Shown here one piece after another: positions 8,382 to 17,912 of a stretch of DNA of 42,045 nucleotides (its first letter is position 1; each line of letters starts with the position of its first letter). The translations under genes and the position numbers were made by a program. A model generated the notes under the pieces. That model saw nothing but the letters and a program-made list of their open reading frames with translations, was not told the origin of the DNA and did no database searches. The DNA is from Variovorax sp. KBW07 (GTDB taxonomy: Bacteria; Pseudomonadota; Gammaproteobacteria; Burkholderiales; Burkholderiaceae_C): positions 1 through 42,045 of the forward strand of contig NZ_QAJK01000006.1 in assembly GCF_003852515.1 (NCBI RefSeq). The letters are read 5' to 3'.

Positions 8382-8408
8382 ATGGCACTCTTCGCCGTGC
8401 CACCATGA
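8382..8408 (+). promoter_or_regulatory. Possible 8-codon leader ORF and hairpin overlapping the next start codon
   Basis: An ATG at 8382 opens an 8-codon frame (MALFAVPP) whose TGA overlaps the ATG at 8405 as ATGA. The same bases form the stem TGGCAC (8383-8388) / GTGCCA (8397-8402) with an 8-nt loop, ending two bases before the start codon. There is no conventional ribosome binding site between them. This may be coupling or an occluding hairpin; it could also be chance in GC-rich DNA. Confidence 0.3.
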
Positions 8409-9715
8409 CCCTTACCCAAAGCCTGCTCATCATCGCGTTGCTGATCGCGATGAGCGCCTTCTTCTCCCTTGCCGAAATCACGCTGGCCGCCTCGCGCCGC
8501 CTGCGCTTGCGCCAGATGGCCGACGAGGGCGACCCGCGCGCCGAGAAAGTGCTGCGCGTGCAGGAGCAGCCCGGCCACTATTTCACCGTGGTGCAGATCG
8601 GCCTGAACGCCGTGGCCATCCTCGGCGGCGTCGTGGGTGAGGGCTCGCTCAGCCCGTATTTCGCGCGCTTCTTCGAGAACTGGTTGAGCGTGGAAGCCTC
8701 GGCCAGCGTGGCCTTCCTGTGCTCGTTCGTGATCGTCATCGCGGTGTTCCTGGTGTTCGCCGACCTGTTTCCCAAGCGGCTCGGCATGAGCAACCCCGAG
8801 CAACTGGCGGTGCGCATGGTCGGGCCGATGCAGGTGCTCATCACCACCTTCAAGCCGCTGGTGTGGTTCTTCACGCGGTGCACCGACCTGCTGTTCAAGC
8901 TGCTCGGCATGCCGATGGCGCGCGACGACAAGATCACCTCGGCCGACATCCTGGCCATGACCGAGGCCGGCGCACGGGCCGGCGTGCTCGCGGTGCGCGA
9001 GCAGCAGGTGATTGCCAATGTGTTCGAGCTCGAAACGCGGCTGGTCAGCAGCGTGATGACGGCGCGCGAGAGCATCGCGTGGTTCCTGCACGACGACCCC
9101 GAGTCGGTGCTGCGCGCACGCATCGTGGCCGAGCCCTTCTCGGCCTACCCGGTGTGCGACGGCGACATCGACCACGTGCTGGGCTACGTGGATGCCAAGG
9201 ACATGTTCCAGCGCGTGCTGAGCGGGCAGCCGCTGGCCTTCGACCAGGGCCTGACGCTGCACAAGGCACTGGTCATTCCGGACCGTCTCTCGCTGACCGA
9301 AGTGCTTGAGCAATTCCAGCAGGCGCACGAAGACTTCGCGATCATCGTCAACGAATACAGCCTGGTGGTGGGCGTGATCACGCTCAACGACGTGATGAGC
9401 ACGGTGATGGGCGACCTGGTGTCGATGCCCGACGAGGAGCAGATCGTGCAGCGCGACGAGAATTCGTGGCTGATCGACGGCATCACGCCGATCCAGGACG
9501 TGCAGCGCGCACTGCACATCGACGAACTGCCGCACGCCGAGGAATACGAGACGCTCGCCGGTTTCCTGATGGTGATGCTGCGCCGCGTGCCCAAGCGCAC
9601 GGACAGCGTGACCTGGGGCGGCTACACCTTCGAGGTGATGGACGTCGACAGCTACCGCATCGACCAGGTGATGGTGACCAAGGGGTCCGCCACCGCCAAG
9701 GCCGTGTCCGCCTAG
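8405..9715 (+). CDS. Hemolysin-family membrane protein with DUF21, CBS pair and CorC_HlyC domains (PaeA/YtfL-like)
   Basis: 436 residues. An N-terminal DUF21 (CNNM) membrane domain with about four helices (1-190) contains SAFFSLAEITLAASR and the VVQIGLNAVAILGGVVGEG stretch. Two CBS domains follow (about 205-330), then a C-terminal CorC_HlyC domain ending with the TWGGYTFEVMDVD strand. Related proteins are implicated in Mg/Co or polyamine efflux (E. coli PaeA). The hemolysin name is historical. The substrate here is undetermined. A sharp upstream boundary and its own leader suggest it is transcribed separately from grxD. It converges with the lytic transglycosylase, with 10 bp between the stops. 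Confidence 0.9.
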   Translation: MTLTQSLLIIALLIAMSAFFSLAEITLAASRRLRLRQMADEGDPRAEKVLRVQEQPGHYFTVVQIGLNAVAILGGVVGEGSLSPYFARFFENWLSVEASASVAFLCSFVIVIAVFLVFADLFPKRLGMSNPEQLAVRMVGPMQVLITTFKPLVWFFTRCTDLLFKLLGMPMARDDKITSADILAMTEAGARAGVLAVREQQVIANVFELETRLVSSVMTARESIAWFLHDDPESVLRARIVAEPFSAYPVCDGDIDHVLGYVDAKDMFQRVLSGQPLAFDQGLTLHKALVIPDRLSLTEVLEQFQQAHEDFAIIVNEYSLVVGVITLNDVMSTVMGDLVSMPDEEQIVQRDENSWLIDGITPIQDVQRALHIDELPHAEEYETLAGFLMVMLRRVPKRTDSVTWGGYTFEVMDVDSYRIDQVMVTKGSATAKAVSA

Positions 9716-9725
9716 ACGAACGCGT

Positions 9726-10436
9726 TCAGGCCGCCGAGCGGTCCCGTTCGCGCTCGCGGTCCTTGTCGTTGAACGCCCAGAGCCGCTGGTTCGCGAACAC
9801 GGCATTCGGATACGGCGACTTGCCGCGGCTGCCGTTGTAGCGACCGAGCGTCATGTACAGGTCGCCGTTCTCGCGGTCGAGGTAGTGGCGCAAGATGACG
9901 CAGCCGAAGCGCAGGTTGGTCTGCATGTGGAACAGCTTGGCCGGGTCGCTGTCGCCGATCACGCGGGTCCAGAACGGCATGACCTGCATGTAGCCGCGCG
10001 CGCCGGCGCTCGACACCGCGAACTTGCGGAAATTGCTTTCGACCTGCACCAGCCCCAGCACCAGGCTCACGTCGAGCCCCGAGCGCTTGGCCTCGTACCA
10101 GACGGTCTGCAGGAATTCCTTGCGCGACGGCCAGTCGGCAATTTTCTTCTTGAGCCGCTCGCTCATTTCACCGAGCCAGCGCAGGTAGGCCAGCCGAGCT
10201 TCGGTGTTCGAGAACTCGGGGACCGGCGGCGCCTTGTTGTGGATGGCCGAGCTGAGCGCGGAGCGAACCGAGTCGATCAGCGGTTCTTCGAGCTGGGCGC
10301 CGGCGAAGGCGATGCGCGGCAGCGAGGCCAGCGACAAGGCACTGGCCGCCACCGCACCGGTCATGCACTGGCGGCGCGTGAGGCCGCCTTGCGTGGCCGT
10401 CACTGCCTGGTCGCCAGGACGGCCCGACAAACTCAT
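9726..10436 (-). CDS. Soluble lytic murein transglycosylase-like protein (SLT domain)
   Basis: 236 residues. The N-terminus has [21 protein letters not shown], which reads as a signal peptide with a possible twin-arginine flavour, ending near residue 45. The SLT domain (about 110-225) carries the catalytic glutamate at 133 in QVESNF, the [11 protein letters not shown] motif and the [10 protein letters not shown] motif. The enzyme cleaves the glycan strand of peptidoglycan with formation of the 1,6-anhydro product. The start overlaps the proS stop codon by 4 bp (ATGA), so it is translated from the proS message. The C-terminus is strongly charged (KDRERERDR). Confidence 0.92.
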   Translation of the reverse strand: MSLSGRPGDQAVTATQGGLTRRQCMTGAVAASALSLASLPRIAFAGAQLEEPLIDSVRSALSSAIHNKAPPVPEFSNTEARLAYLRWLGEMSERLKKKIADWPSRKEFLQTVWYEAKRSGLDVSLVLGLVQVESNFRKFAVSSAGARGYMQVMPFWTRVIGDSDPAKLFHMQTNLRFGCVILRHYLDRENGDLYMTLGRYNGSRGKSPYPNAVFANQRLWAFNDKDRERERDRSAA

Positions 10437-12178
10437 GCGGCCAGTTTGCCCGTGATGAAGTCGGCAATGCCGGCGGCAGGCACCTTGGTCGCGGCGGTGT
10501 CGCGACGGTGCTGGTATTCGAGCTGGCCTTCCTTGAGGCCACGGTCGGAGATCACCACGCGGTGCGGCACGCCGATCAGTTCCCAGTCGGCGAACATCGC
10601 GCCGGGGCGCTCGCCGCGGTCGTCGAGCAGCACGTCGACACCGGCCGCGAGCAGTTGCTCGTAGAGCGCCTCGGCGGCCACCTTGACCTCGGGGCTGCGG
10701 TCCATGCCGATCGGGCAGACCACCACGGTGAACGGCGCCAGCGCGTCGGGCCAGATGATGCCGCGCTCGTCGTGGTTCTGTTCGATGGCGGCGGCGGGCA
10801 GGCGTGTGATGCCGATGCCGTAGCAGCCCATCTCGAGGAATTGCGGCTTGCCGCCTTCGTCGAGGTAGGTGGCGTTCATGTCCTTGCTGTACTTGGTGCC
10901 CAGCACGAAGACGTGGCCGACTTCGATGCCGCGCTCGATGGCCAGCACGCCCTTGCCGTCGGGCGAGGCGTCGCCGGCGACCACGTTGCGGATGTCGGCG
11001 ACGAGGTCGGGCTCGGGCAGGTCGCGGCCCCAGTTGACTCCGGTCATGTGGAAGTCGACGTCGTTGGCGCCGGTGATCCAGTCGGCCAGCACGGCGGCCT
11101 CGCGGTCGGCCACGAGCTTGACCGGCTTCTTCAGGTTCAGCGGACCCAGGTAGCCGGGCTTGCAGCCGAAGTGCTCGTCGATTTCGGCCAGCGTCGCAAA
11201 ACGGAAGCCCCTGTCCAGGCCGGGCAGCTTGGCGACCTTGATCTCGTTCATGTCGTGGTCGCCGCGCAGCAGCAAGAGCCAGACTTGCGAGCCCTTGATG
11301 TTGCCTGCCGCATCGACGATGTCGGTGGCCAGCACCAGCGACTTGATGGTCGTGGCAAGTGGCACGCCGAGCAGCTCGGCCACGTCGGCGCAGGTGCTCT
11401 TGCCGGGGGTGGGCGTCTTTTCGAGCACCTTGGCGGCCGCGGGACGCGGACCGGCCGGGGCCAGTGCCTCGGCCTTTTCCATGTTGGCGGCGTAATTGCT
11501 GTCGGGGCAGTAGACGATGGCGTCTTCGCCCGTGGCGGCGATCACCTGGAACTCTTCGCTCAGGTCGCCGCCGATGGCGCCGCTGTCAGCCGCGACGGCG
11601 CGGTAGCGCAGGCCGAAGCGGTCGAAGATGTTGCGGTAGGCCTGCGCCATGACTTGGTAGCTGGCCTTGGCCGCGTCGAGGTCGCGGTCGAAGCTGTAGG
11701 CGTCCTTCATGATGAATTCGCGCCCGCGCATCAGGCCGAAGCGCGGACGGCGCTCGTCGCGGAACTTGGTCTGGATCTGGTAGAAATTCTTCGGCAGCTG
11801 CTTGTAGCTGCGGATTTCCTGGCGCGCGATGTCGGTCACCACTTCTTCGCTGGTGGGCTGGATCACGAAGTCGCGGTCGTGGCGGTCCTTGATGCGCAGC
11901 AGCTCGGGGCCCATCTTGTCGAAGCGGCCGGTCTCTTGCCAGAACTCGGCGGGCTGCACCACCGGCATTGCCATCTCGACAGCGCCGGCGCGGTTCATTT
12001 CCTCGCGCACGATCGCCTCGACCTTGCGGATCACGCGCAGCCCCATGGGCATGTAGGTGTAGATGCCCGTGCCGAGCTTCTTGATCATGCCGGCGCGCAT
12101 CATGAGCCGATGGCTCGCGACCTCGGCGTCAGCGGGCGCTTCCTTGAGGGTGGAGACAAAAAATCGGGAAGCTTTCAT
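10433..12178 (-). CDS. proS: Prolyl-tRNA synthetase
   Basis: 581 residues, the bacterial-type ProS that charges tRNA-Pro. Class II motif 1 region ([21 protein letters not shown]) is followed by the [25 protein letters not shown] motif 2 region. The editing (INS/YbaK-like) domain lies at about 225-400, and motif 3 [10 protein letters not shown] is followed by the anticodon-binding domain to the end. I start at 12178, giving [19 protein letters not shown], the standard N-terminus; a longer frame upstream is unsupported. The tRNA-Pro gene at 17724 supplies one of its substrates. Confidence 0.98.
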   Translation of the reverse strand: MKASRFFVSTLKEAPADAEVASHRLMMRAGMIKKLGTGIYTYMPMGLRVIRKVEAIVREEMNRAGAVEMAMPVVQPAEFWQETGRFDKMGPELLRIKDRHDRDFVIQPTSEEVVTDIARQEIRSYKQLPKNFYQIQTKFRDERRPRFGLMRGREFIMKDAYSFDRDLDAAKASYQVMAQAYRNIFDRFGLRYRAVAADSGAIGGDLSEEFQVIAATGEDAIVYCPDSNYAANMEKAEALAPAGPRPAAAKVLEKTPTPGKSTCADVAELLGVPLATTIKSLVLATDIVDAAGNIKGSQVWLLLLRGDHDMNEIKVAKLPGLDRGFRFATLAEIDEHFGCKPGYLGPLNLKKPVKLVADREAAVLADWITGANDVDFHMTGVNWGRDLPEPDLVADIRNVVAGDASPDGKGVLAIERGIEVGHVFVLGTKYSKDMNATYLDEGGKPQFLEMGCYGIGITRLPAAAIEQNHDERGIIWPDALAPFTVVVCPIGMDRSPEVKVAAEALYEQLLAAGVDVLLDDRGERPGAMFADWELIGVPHRVVISDRGLKEGQLEYQHRRDTAATKVPAAGIADFITGKLAA

Positions 12179-12210
12179 CGGGATCGCGGTGATGGATTCA
12201 GAACGGAAGT

Positions 12211-12226
12211 GGGGGACTGCTCCCCC
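12211..12226. other. Short GC hairpin in the proS/rppH intergenic region
   Basis: GGGGGA (12211-12216) and TCCCCC (12221-12226) form a 6-bp stem with a 4-nt loop, 33 bp upstream of the proS start on its coding strand. It lacks a U-run. The role is unknown; it may fall in the proS leader. Confidence 0.4.
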
Positions 12227-12255
12227 GGAGAGACCCTGAGAGCCTGCATCGTGGC

Positions 12256-12283
12256 TTGCCGAGGGCAACCCGGCATGCATAAT
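12256..12283 (+). promoter_or_regulatory. Candidate promoter for rppH
   Basis: TTGCCG (12256-12261) and CATAAT (12278-12283) are separated by 16 bp, matching 4/6 and 5/6 of the sigma70 hexamers. The start codon of rppH follows 29 bp after the -10 element. Confidence 0.45.
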
Positions 12284-12312
12284 CGACTCAGTTCAAAAAT
12301 TGGGGTTTGATT

Positions 12313-12972
12313 ATGCTCGACCGGGACGGCTTCAGGCCCAACGTCGGCATCATCCTGCTCAACCAGAGAAACCAGGTTTTCTGGGGCAAACGCATACGCA
12401 CACATTCCTGGCAGTTCCCGCAAGGCGGCATCGATCGCGGCGAGAGTCCCGAGCAAGCCATGTTTCGGGAACTGCATGAGGAAGTGGGGCTCCATCCGGA
12501 GCATGTGCGCATCGTGGCCCGTACCCGCGACTGGTTGCGCTACGAGGTGCCGGATCGGTTCATCCGCCGTGACGCACGGGGCCACTACAAGGGCCAGAAA
12601 CAAATCTGGTATTTGCTGCAACTCACCGGCCACGACTGGGATCTCAACCTGCGCGCCACCGACCATCCCGAATTCGACGCATGGCGCTGGCACGACTACT
12701 GGGTGCCTCTCGACGTTGTGGTCGAGTTCAAACGCGGCGTCTACGAGATGGCGCTGACCGAGCTTGCTCGCTACCTGCCACGGCAGGATTTTCGTAATCG
12801 CTTCCTGCGCAGCAACGTGCGCGCCCGAGAGTTCGAGCGCCACCCCGGTGCGCCAGGCCATGAACCCAATTTCGAGCTGCCTCCGGGCGCGAGCTTCGAC
12901 CCGGATCCCAATGCCAAACTTGCGAACGACGCCCCTTCTCCCCCGACGGGGCCTTTCCATGCGCCGCGCTGA
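12313..12972 (+). CDS. rppH: RNA pyrophosphohydrolase (Nudix)
   Basis: 219 residues. RppH removes pyrophosphate from the 5' triphosphate of mRNAs, opening them to RNase E decay. The start [17 protein letters not shown] and the [11 protein letters not shown] stretch are diagnostic. The Nudix box spans residues 38-60, with G38, E44, R52, E53, E56, E57 and G59 all in place. The C-terminal region after about 165 is longer and richer in Pro than E. coli RppH, as usual in betaproteobacteria. I use ATG 12313 instead of the in-frame TTG two codons upstream. The 3' end overlaps the next gene by 14 bp. Confidence 0.96.
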   Translation: MLDRDGFRPNVGIILLNQRNQVFWGKRIRTHSWQFPQGGIDRGESPEQAMFRELHEEVGLHPEHVRIVARTRDWLRYEVPDRFIRRDARGHYKGQKQIWYLLQLTGHDWDLNLRATDHPEFDAWRWHDYWVPLDVVVEFKRGVYEMALTELARYLPRQDFRNRFLRSNVRAREFERHPGAPGHEPNFELPPGASFDPDPNAKLANDAPSPPTGPFHAPR

Positions 12973-13513
12973 GCGCGCACTGCTTCTTGCCTGCTTCGCC
13001 GTCCTCGCCGGGTGCGCTTCGGGCAAGCACGACACCGACAACCCCGACTGGGCGCAGTCCGGCATGCCGCCACCGCCCAAGCGATCCGAGGCCGACAGGG
13101 AGTGGGAAGAATCCGCTGCACCGCCTGCACCGAAGTTCGAGGAGAAGCGGCTGGTGCCCATCGCCATGCCGCCCTACATGTCGCTGACGTTCGGCGTGGA
13201 CCCGCAAACCATCGCCATTACCCCGGAAGGGATCGTGCGCTATGTGGTAGTGGCCAGCAACAAGAACGGTGGTGCCGTGAATGCCTTCTATGAAGGCGTG
13301 CGATGCTCGACGTCGGAAGCCAAGACCTACGCCCGCTACAGTGGCGGCGCATGGCAGGACGTGGAAAAGCCGGAGTGGAAACGCTTCTACGACCTGAACT
13401 CGCGCTATACCAAGGCGCTGTCGGAACAGGGCTTGTGCCGCGGCAACGCGCCGCGCGCTTCGGTGGGAGAGATGCTCAGGAACATCCAGAATCCGGTTCG
13501 CGAAGTGCAATGA
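12959..13513 (+). CDS. CNP1-like family lipoprotein
   Basis: 184 residues beginning with [22 protein letters not shown], in which LAGC is a lipobox with the acylated cysteine at residue 19. It is therefore probably anchored to a membrane facing the periplasm. A Pro-rich linker precedes the conserved domain (about 60-170), which has [16 protein letters not shown] and the [19 protein letters not shown] stretch that I associate with the CNP1-like family (PF08750). No biochemical role is established for that family. It overlaps rppH by 14 bp and ends just before a strong terminator. Confidence 0.85.
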   Translation: MRRAERALLLACFAVLAGCASGKHDTDNPDWAQSGMPPPPKRSEADREWEESAAPPAPKFEEKRLVPIAMPPYMSLTFGVDPQTIAITPEGIVRYVVVASNKNGGAVNAFYEGVRCSTSEAKTYARYSGGAWQDVEKPEWKRFYDLNSRYTKALSEQGLCRGNAPRASVGEMLRNIQNPVREVQ

Positions 13514-13518
13514 ACCGA

Positions 13519-13541
13519 CGGGGCCCTGGGCCCCGTTTTTT
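13519..13541 (+). terminator. Intrinsic terminator after the rppH-CNP1 transcript
   Basis: Seven-base-pair stem CGGGGCC/GGCCCCG (13519-13525, 13529-13535) with a 3-nt loop, followed by six T (13536-13541). It lies directly after the lipoprotein stop codon and touches the stop of convergent proB. Confidence 0.9.
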
Positions 13542-14680
13542 CAATTGGGCATCAGCACCATGTTGTCGCGGTGCACCATCTCCGGCTCCGCCGCGTAGCC
13601 CAGGAGGCGCTCGAATTCGACCGACGGCTTGCGGCACAGCAGGCGCGCCTCCACGCTCGAGTAGTTGGCCAGGCCGCGCGCGAGCTCGACGCCATCGACG
13701 TCCCTCACGGCAATGACGTCGCCGCGCGAAAACTCACCCGACACGCTGGTCATGCCGATCGGCAGCAGGCTCTTGCCTTCGGCGCGCACCTTGGCCGCGG
13801 CACCCGCATCGACCACGACCGCACCTCGCAGTTGCAGGTGATCGGCCATCCAGCGCTTGCGCGCCTGGTGCTTGGCGGTCTGTGCGACCAATAACGTTCC
13901 TATGGCTTCGCCGCGCGAAAGGCGCAGCAGGGCATCGGATTCGCGGCCCCAGGCGATGACGGTGGAGGCTCCCGATCCTGCCGCGCGCTTGGCCGCAAGA
14001 ATCTTGGTGATCATGCCGCCGCGGCCGATGCTGGAACCCGCGCCGCCCGCCATGGCTTCGAGCGCCGGGTCGCCCGCGGCGGCTTCGTGCACGAATTTGG
14101 CGTCGGGGTCTTTGCGTGGATCGGCGGTGTACAGGCCCTTCTGGTCGGTCAGGATGACGAGCGCATCGGCTTCGACGAGGTTGGCCACGAGTGCGCCCAG
14201 CGTGTCGTTGTCGCCGAACTTGATCTCGTCGTTGACGACCGTGTCGTTCTCGTTGATGACCGGCACGACGCCCAGGCGCAGCAGCGTGACGAGGGTCGAG
14301 CGCGCATTGAGGTAGCGCTCTCGGTCGGCCAGGTCGGCATGGGTCAGCAACACCTGGGCACTGCCTATCTGGTTCTCGCGCAGCTTGGTCTCGTACATCT
14401 GGGCAAGGCCCATCTGTCCGACGGCCGCGGCGGCCTGCAACTCGTGAATTTCGTGCGGCCGGGTGCGCCAGCCGAGGCGCTTCATGCCCTCGGCAATTGC
14501 GCCGCTGGACACCATCACGACCTCGCGGCCATCGCGCACCAGTTCCGCCAGTTGCCGGCACCACTCGCCGATGGCGCCCTCGTCCAGGCCCCGGCCCTCG
14601 TTGGTCACAAGGCTGGAGCCCACCTTGACGACGATACGGCGGGCATCCCGCAAGGCAGTGGATCCAGAGTTCGAGGTCAT
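13541..14680 (-). CDS. proB: Glutamate 5-kinase
   Basis: 379 residues. It phosphorylates glutamate at the gamma carboxyl, the first step of proline synthesis. The N-terminal amino-acid-kinase domain (about 10-270) shows [50 protein letters not shown] and [15 protein letters not shown]. The C-terminal PUA domain (about 285-375) shows [20 protein letters not shown]. The ATG at 14680 is used; the upstream TTG adds only four residues. proA is not adjacent. It follows obgE on the same strand after 81 bp. Confidence 0.97.
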   Translation of the reverse strand: MTSNSGSTALRDARRIVVKVGSSLVTNEGRGLDEGAIGEWCRQLAELVRDGREVVMVSSGAIAEGMKRLGWRTRPHEIHELQAAAAVGQMGLAQMYETKLRENQIGSAQVLLTHADLADRERYLNARSTLVTLLRLGVVPVINENDTVVNDEIKFGDNDTLGALVANLVEADALVILTDQKGLYTADPRKDPDAKFVHEAAAGDPALEAMAGGAGSSIGRGGMITKILAAKRAAGSGASTVIAWGRESDALLRLSRGEAIGTLLVAQTAKHQARKRWMADHLQLRGAVVVDAGAAAKVRAEGKSLLPIGMTSVSGEFSRGDVIAVRDVDGVELARGLANYSSVEARLLCRKPSVEFERLLGYAAEPEMVHRDNMVLMPN

Positions 14681-14714
14681 GTGTGGCTGCAACGGGCGTG
14701 AATACTGCGTATTT

Positions 14715-14733
14715 TGCTATCTATTCAATAGCA
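14715..14733. repeat. AT-rich inverted repeat between obgE and proB
   Basis: TGCTAT (14715-14720) and ATAGCA (14728-14733) form a 6-bp stem with a 7-nt loop. It stands out as an AT-rich patch in GC-rich DNA. Similar TGCTAT/ATAGCA motifs are, from memory, frequent between genes in Comamonadaceae. It is not followed by a U-run on either strand. Confidence 0.5.
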
Positions 14734-14761
14734 TCGGAAGGCGGTGCCCGGCCAGGGCGAA

Positions 14762-15850
<1,089 letters not shown>

Positions 15851-15856
15851 TTACAA

Positions 15857-15882
15857 ATGAAGAAGCCCCGGCAAAGCGGGGC
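15857..15882 (-). terminator. Weak intrinsic terminator between rpmA and obgE
   Basis: On the minus strand GCCCCG/CGGGGC (15865-15870 with 15877-15882) forms a 6-bp stem with a 6-nt loop, followed by TTCTTC. The imperfect T-tract suggests partial termination, which would lower obgE relative to the ribosomal genes. Confidence 0.55.
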
Positions 15883-15911
15883 CTCGGAAAGGTCGAAGTG
15901 AGCTTCGGGGC

Positions 15912-16172
15912 TTACGCCGCGGGCGTCACGTTGACCATGTGCTTGTTCAGCGCACCCTTGTGACCGAACGACACGTGGCCGTCGACCAGGGCGAAGAGCG
16001 TGTGGTCCTTGCCCACGCCGACGTTCAGGCCGGGGTGGAACTGGGTGCCGCGCTGGCGCACGATGATCGAGCCTGCGCTGATCAGTTCGCCGCCGAAGGC
16101 CTTCACGCCGAGCATCTTGGGCTTGGAATCGCGCCCGTTTCGCGTTGAGCCGCCGCCTTTTTTCTGTGCCAT
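15912..16172 (-). CDS. rpmA: 50S ribosomal protein L27
   Basis: 86 residues. The N-terminus [16 protein letters not shown] reaches toward the peptidyl transferase centre in ribosome structures. The remaining [21 protein letters not shown] and [17 protein letters not shown] are standard L27. It sits 12 bp after rplU and is surely cotranscribed with it. Confidence 0.98.
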   Translation of the reverse strand: MAQKKGGGSTRNGRDSKPKMLGVKAFGGELISAGSIIVRQRGTQFHPGLNVGVGKDHTLFALVDGHVSFGHKGALNKHMVNVTPAA

Positions 16173-16184
16173 GGAATGTGCTCC

Positions 16185-16496
16185 TTAGCCGGCGATCGCG
16201 CCGATTTGCAGTTCGGTGAACTGCTGGCGATGGCCTTGACGTTTCTGATAGTGCTTGCGACGGCGCATCTTGAAGATGTGCACCTTGTCGTGCTTGCCGT
16301 GCGACAGTACCGTGACTGTCACCGTTGCGCCGGACACCAGGGGCGTGCCAACCTTGATTTCAGCGCCGTTTCCGACGGCCAGAACCTGGTCGATCACGAT
16401 TTCCTGGCCTACGTCCGCAGCAATCTGTTCTACTTTAATTTTTTCGCCGGAAGCAACGCGATACTGCTTGCCGCCGGTTTTTATGACCGCGTACAT
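16185..16496 (-). CDS. rplU: 50S ribosomal protein L21
   Basis: 103 residues. The start [25 protein letters not shown] and the C-terminal [14 protein letters not shown], which contacts 23S rRNA, are diagnostic. It is the first gene of the leftward rplU-rpmA-obgE-proB set and is divergent from ispB. Confidence 0.98.
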   Translation of the reverse strand: MYAVIKTGGKQYRVASGEKIKVEQIAADVGQEIVIDQVLAVGNGAEIKVGTPLVSGATVTVTVLSHGKHDKVHIFKMRRRKHYQKRQGHRQQFTELQIGAIAG

Positions 16497-16545
16497 GTAA
16501 ACCTCTTAGAAATGAGTCTCCGCAGCGAATTCCGCAGAGCCCAAG

Positions 16546-16551
16546 ATTATA
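16546..16551 (-). promoter_or_regulatory. -10 element for rplU (TATAAT on minus strand)
   Basis: A perfect TATAAT lies on the minus strand 50 bp upstream of the rplU start. No good -35 hexamer is seen at 16-18 bp. Confidence 0.5.
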
Positions 16552-16615
16552 GCGCGCTTTGCCTGAGCCAGCCAGCACTGGCCCGCCCCGACTGCAGCAA
16601 GCGGTGACGGCTCCC

Positions 16616-16621
16616 TATAAT
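16616..16621 (+). promoter_or_regulatory. -10 element for ispB (TATAAT)
   Basis: A perfect TATAAT lies about 58 bp before the assigned ispB start, divergent from the rplU promoter 65 bp away. The -35 region is not recognisable. Confidence 0.45.
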
Positions 16622-16679
16622 TTGCGCCTTCCGACCCCTCGGGTCGCCCTCATCCTCAGCAGCGCCCCGCGCCTCCGCT

Positions 16680-17672
16680 TTGCCAGTTCCCGCCGCCGAC
16701 ACCTCCCCCACCGCCACCGTGCTGGACCTGATTGCCGGCGACATGGTCGAAGTCGACCGTGTGATTGCCCGCCGCCTCGATACAGGCGTGCCGCTGGTCA
16801 GCCAGGTTTCCAAATACATCATCTCCGCCGGCGGCAAGCGCCTGCGGCCCGCGCTTTTGCTGCTGATGTCCGGCGCGCTGGGCTACACGGGCGAACAACG
16901 CTTCAACCTGGCCGCCGTGGTGGAGTTCATTCATACGGCCACCCTGTTGCACGACGACGTGGTCGACGAATCGACGTTGCGGCGCGGGCGCGCGACCGCG
17001 AATGAATCATTCGGCAATCCGGCCAGCGTTCTGGTCGGAGACTTCCTGTACTCGCGCGCCTTCCAGATGATGTTGGATGCGAACAACATGCGCATCATGC
17101 AGATCCTGGCGGAAGCGACCAACGTGATCGCGGAAGGTGAAGTGCTCCAGCTGATGAACATGCACGACGCCTCGCTGGACGAAGCGGCGTACCTGCGCGT
17201 CATCCGCTCGAAAACAGCCAAGCTCTTTGAAGCCAGCACGCGGCTCGCAGCAGTGCTCGCAGGCGCGACGCCCGAGGTCGAGGAGGCCTGCGCCACCTAC
17301 GGCCAGGCACTCGGCACCGCCTTCCAGGTGATCGACGACGTGCTCGACTACGCAGGCGACGCCCTTGAAACGGGAAAAAACGTGGGCGACGACCTGCGCG
17401 AAGGCAAGACCACCCTGCCACTGATCTTCGCCATGCAGCGCGGCACACCCACTCAAAGTGCGCTGGTGCGCGCGGCCATCGAGGCCGGCGACACAGCGCA
17501 GCTGGGGAAAGTCGTTGAAATTGTTCGCGAAACCGGGGCATTGGATGCCTCCCGGGCCGCGGCGGCCGCCGAAGCTCAACGCGCAATTCATGCATTGAGT
17601 GGCTTTCCGTCCAATTCGCACGCTTCCGGTTTGCTACAATTGGCGGCTCAGTTGCTTGAGCGACGTGCCTGA
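16680..17672 (+). CDS. ispB: Octaprenyl/polyprenyl diphosphate synthase
   Basis: 330 residues. It extends farnesyl diphosphate with isopentenyl units to make the ubiquinone side chain. The two aspartate-rich motifs that bind magnesium-diphosphate are DDVVD (92-96) and DDVLD (219-223). The substrate-binding GGKRLRPAL precedes the first. The assigned start is a TTG; no ATG is available before residue 22 and a GTG at 16719 is an alternative, so the true N-terminus is uncertain. It is divergent from rplU, a conserved arrangement. Its 3' end is 51 bp from tRNA-Pro. Confidence 0.95.
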   Translation: MPVPAADTSPTATVLDLIAGDMVEVDRVIARRLDTGVPLVSQVSKYIISAGGKRLRPALLLLMSGALGYTGEQRFNLAAVVEFIHTATLLHDDVVDESTLRRGRATANESFGNPASVLVGDFLYSRAFQMMLDANNMRIMQILAEATNVIAEGEVLQLMNMHDASLDEAAYLRVIRSKTAKLFEASTRLAAVLAGATPEVEEACATYGQALGTAFQVIDDVLDYAGDALETGKNVGDDLREGKTTLPLIFAMQRGTPTQSALVRAAIEAGDTAQLGKVVEIVRETGALDASRAAAAAEAQRAIHALSGFPSNSHASGLLQLAAQLLERRA

Positions 17673-17723
17673 ACACCTCTCTGAGTTGGCATCTAGGACG
17701 ATTTCTTTTTTCTTGCAACCAAT

Positions 17724-17800
17724 CGGGGTGTAGCTTAGCCTGGTAGAGCGCTACGTTCGGGACGTAGAGGCCGGAGGTTCGAATCCTCTCACCCCGACCA
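17724..17800 (+). tRNA. tRNA-Pro (anticodon CGG)
   Basis: 77 nt with a complete cloverleaf. The acceptor stem pairs CGGGGTG with CACCCCG, the discriminator is A and CCA is encoded. The anticodon arm CTACG-TTCGGGA-CGTAG gives anticodon CGG, which reads CCG. The T arm contains GGTTCGAATCC. It lies between ispB and pilB, and no duplicated 3' end was seen, so there is no sign of an integrated element. Confidence 0.98.
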
Positions 17801-17825
17801 GCTTTGGCTGGAACAAATAAATGCC

Positions 17826-17864
17826 CACGCCTGTTGCTGTGTAGCGATTTACAGCACAGGGGTG
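17826..17864. other. Imperfect hairpin between tRNA-Pro and pilB
   Basis: CAC-CCTGT-GCTGT (17826-17840) pairs with ACAGC-ACAGG-GTG (17851-17864), a 13-bp stem with one mismatch, one bulged T and a 10-nt loop. It starts 26 bp after the tRNA and ends 49 bp before pilB. There is no U-run. It may be a processing or stability structure. Confidence 0.45.
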
Positions 17865-17912
17865 TTCAGCGATGATCGTGAAGCACTTTTTCACATCTCT
17901 TGCATTCGCTGA

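Noticed and set aside
17724-17800. tRNA-Pro as an integration site of a mobile element
   Set aside because: No duplicated tRNA 3' end and no integrase are present. The neighbours on both sides are housekeeping genes.
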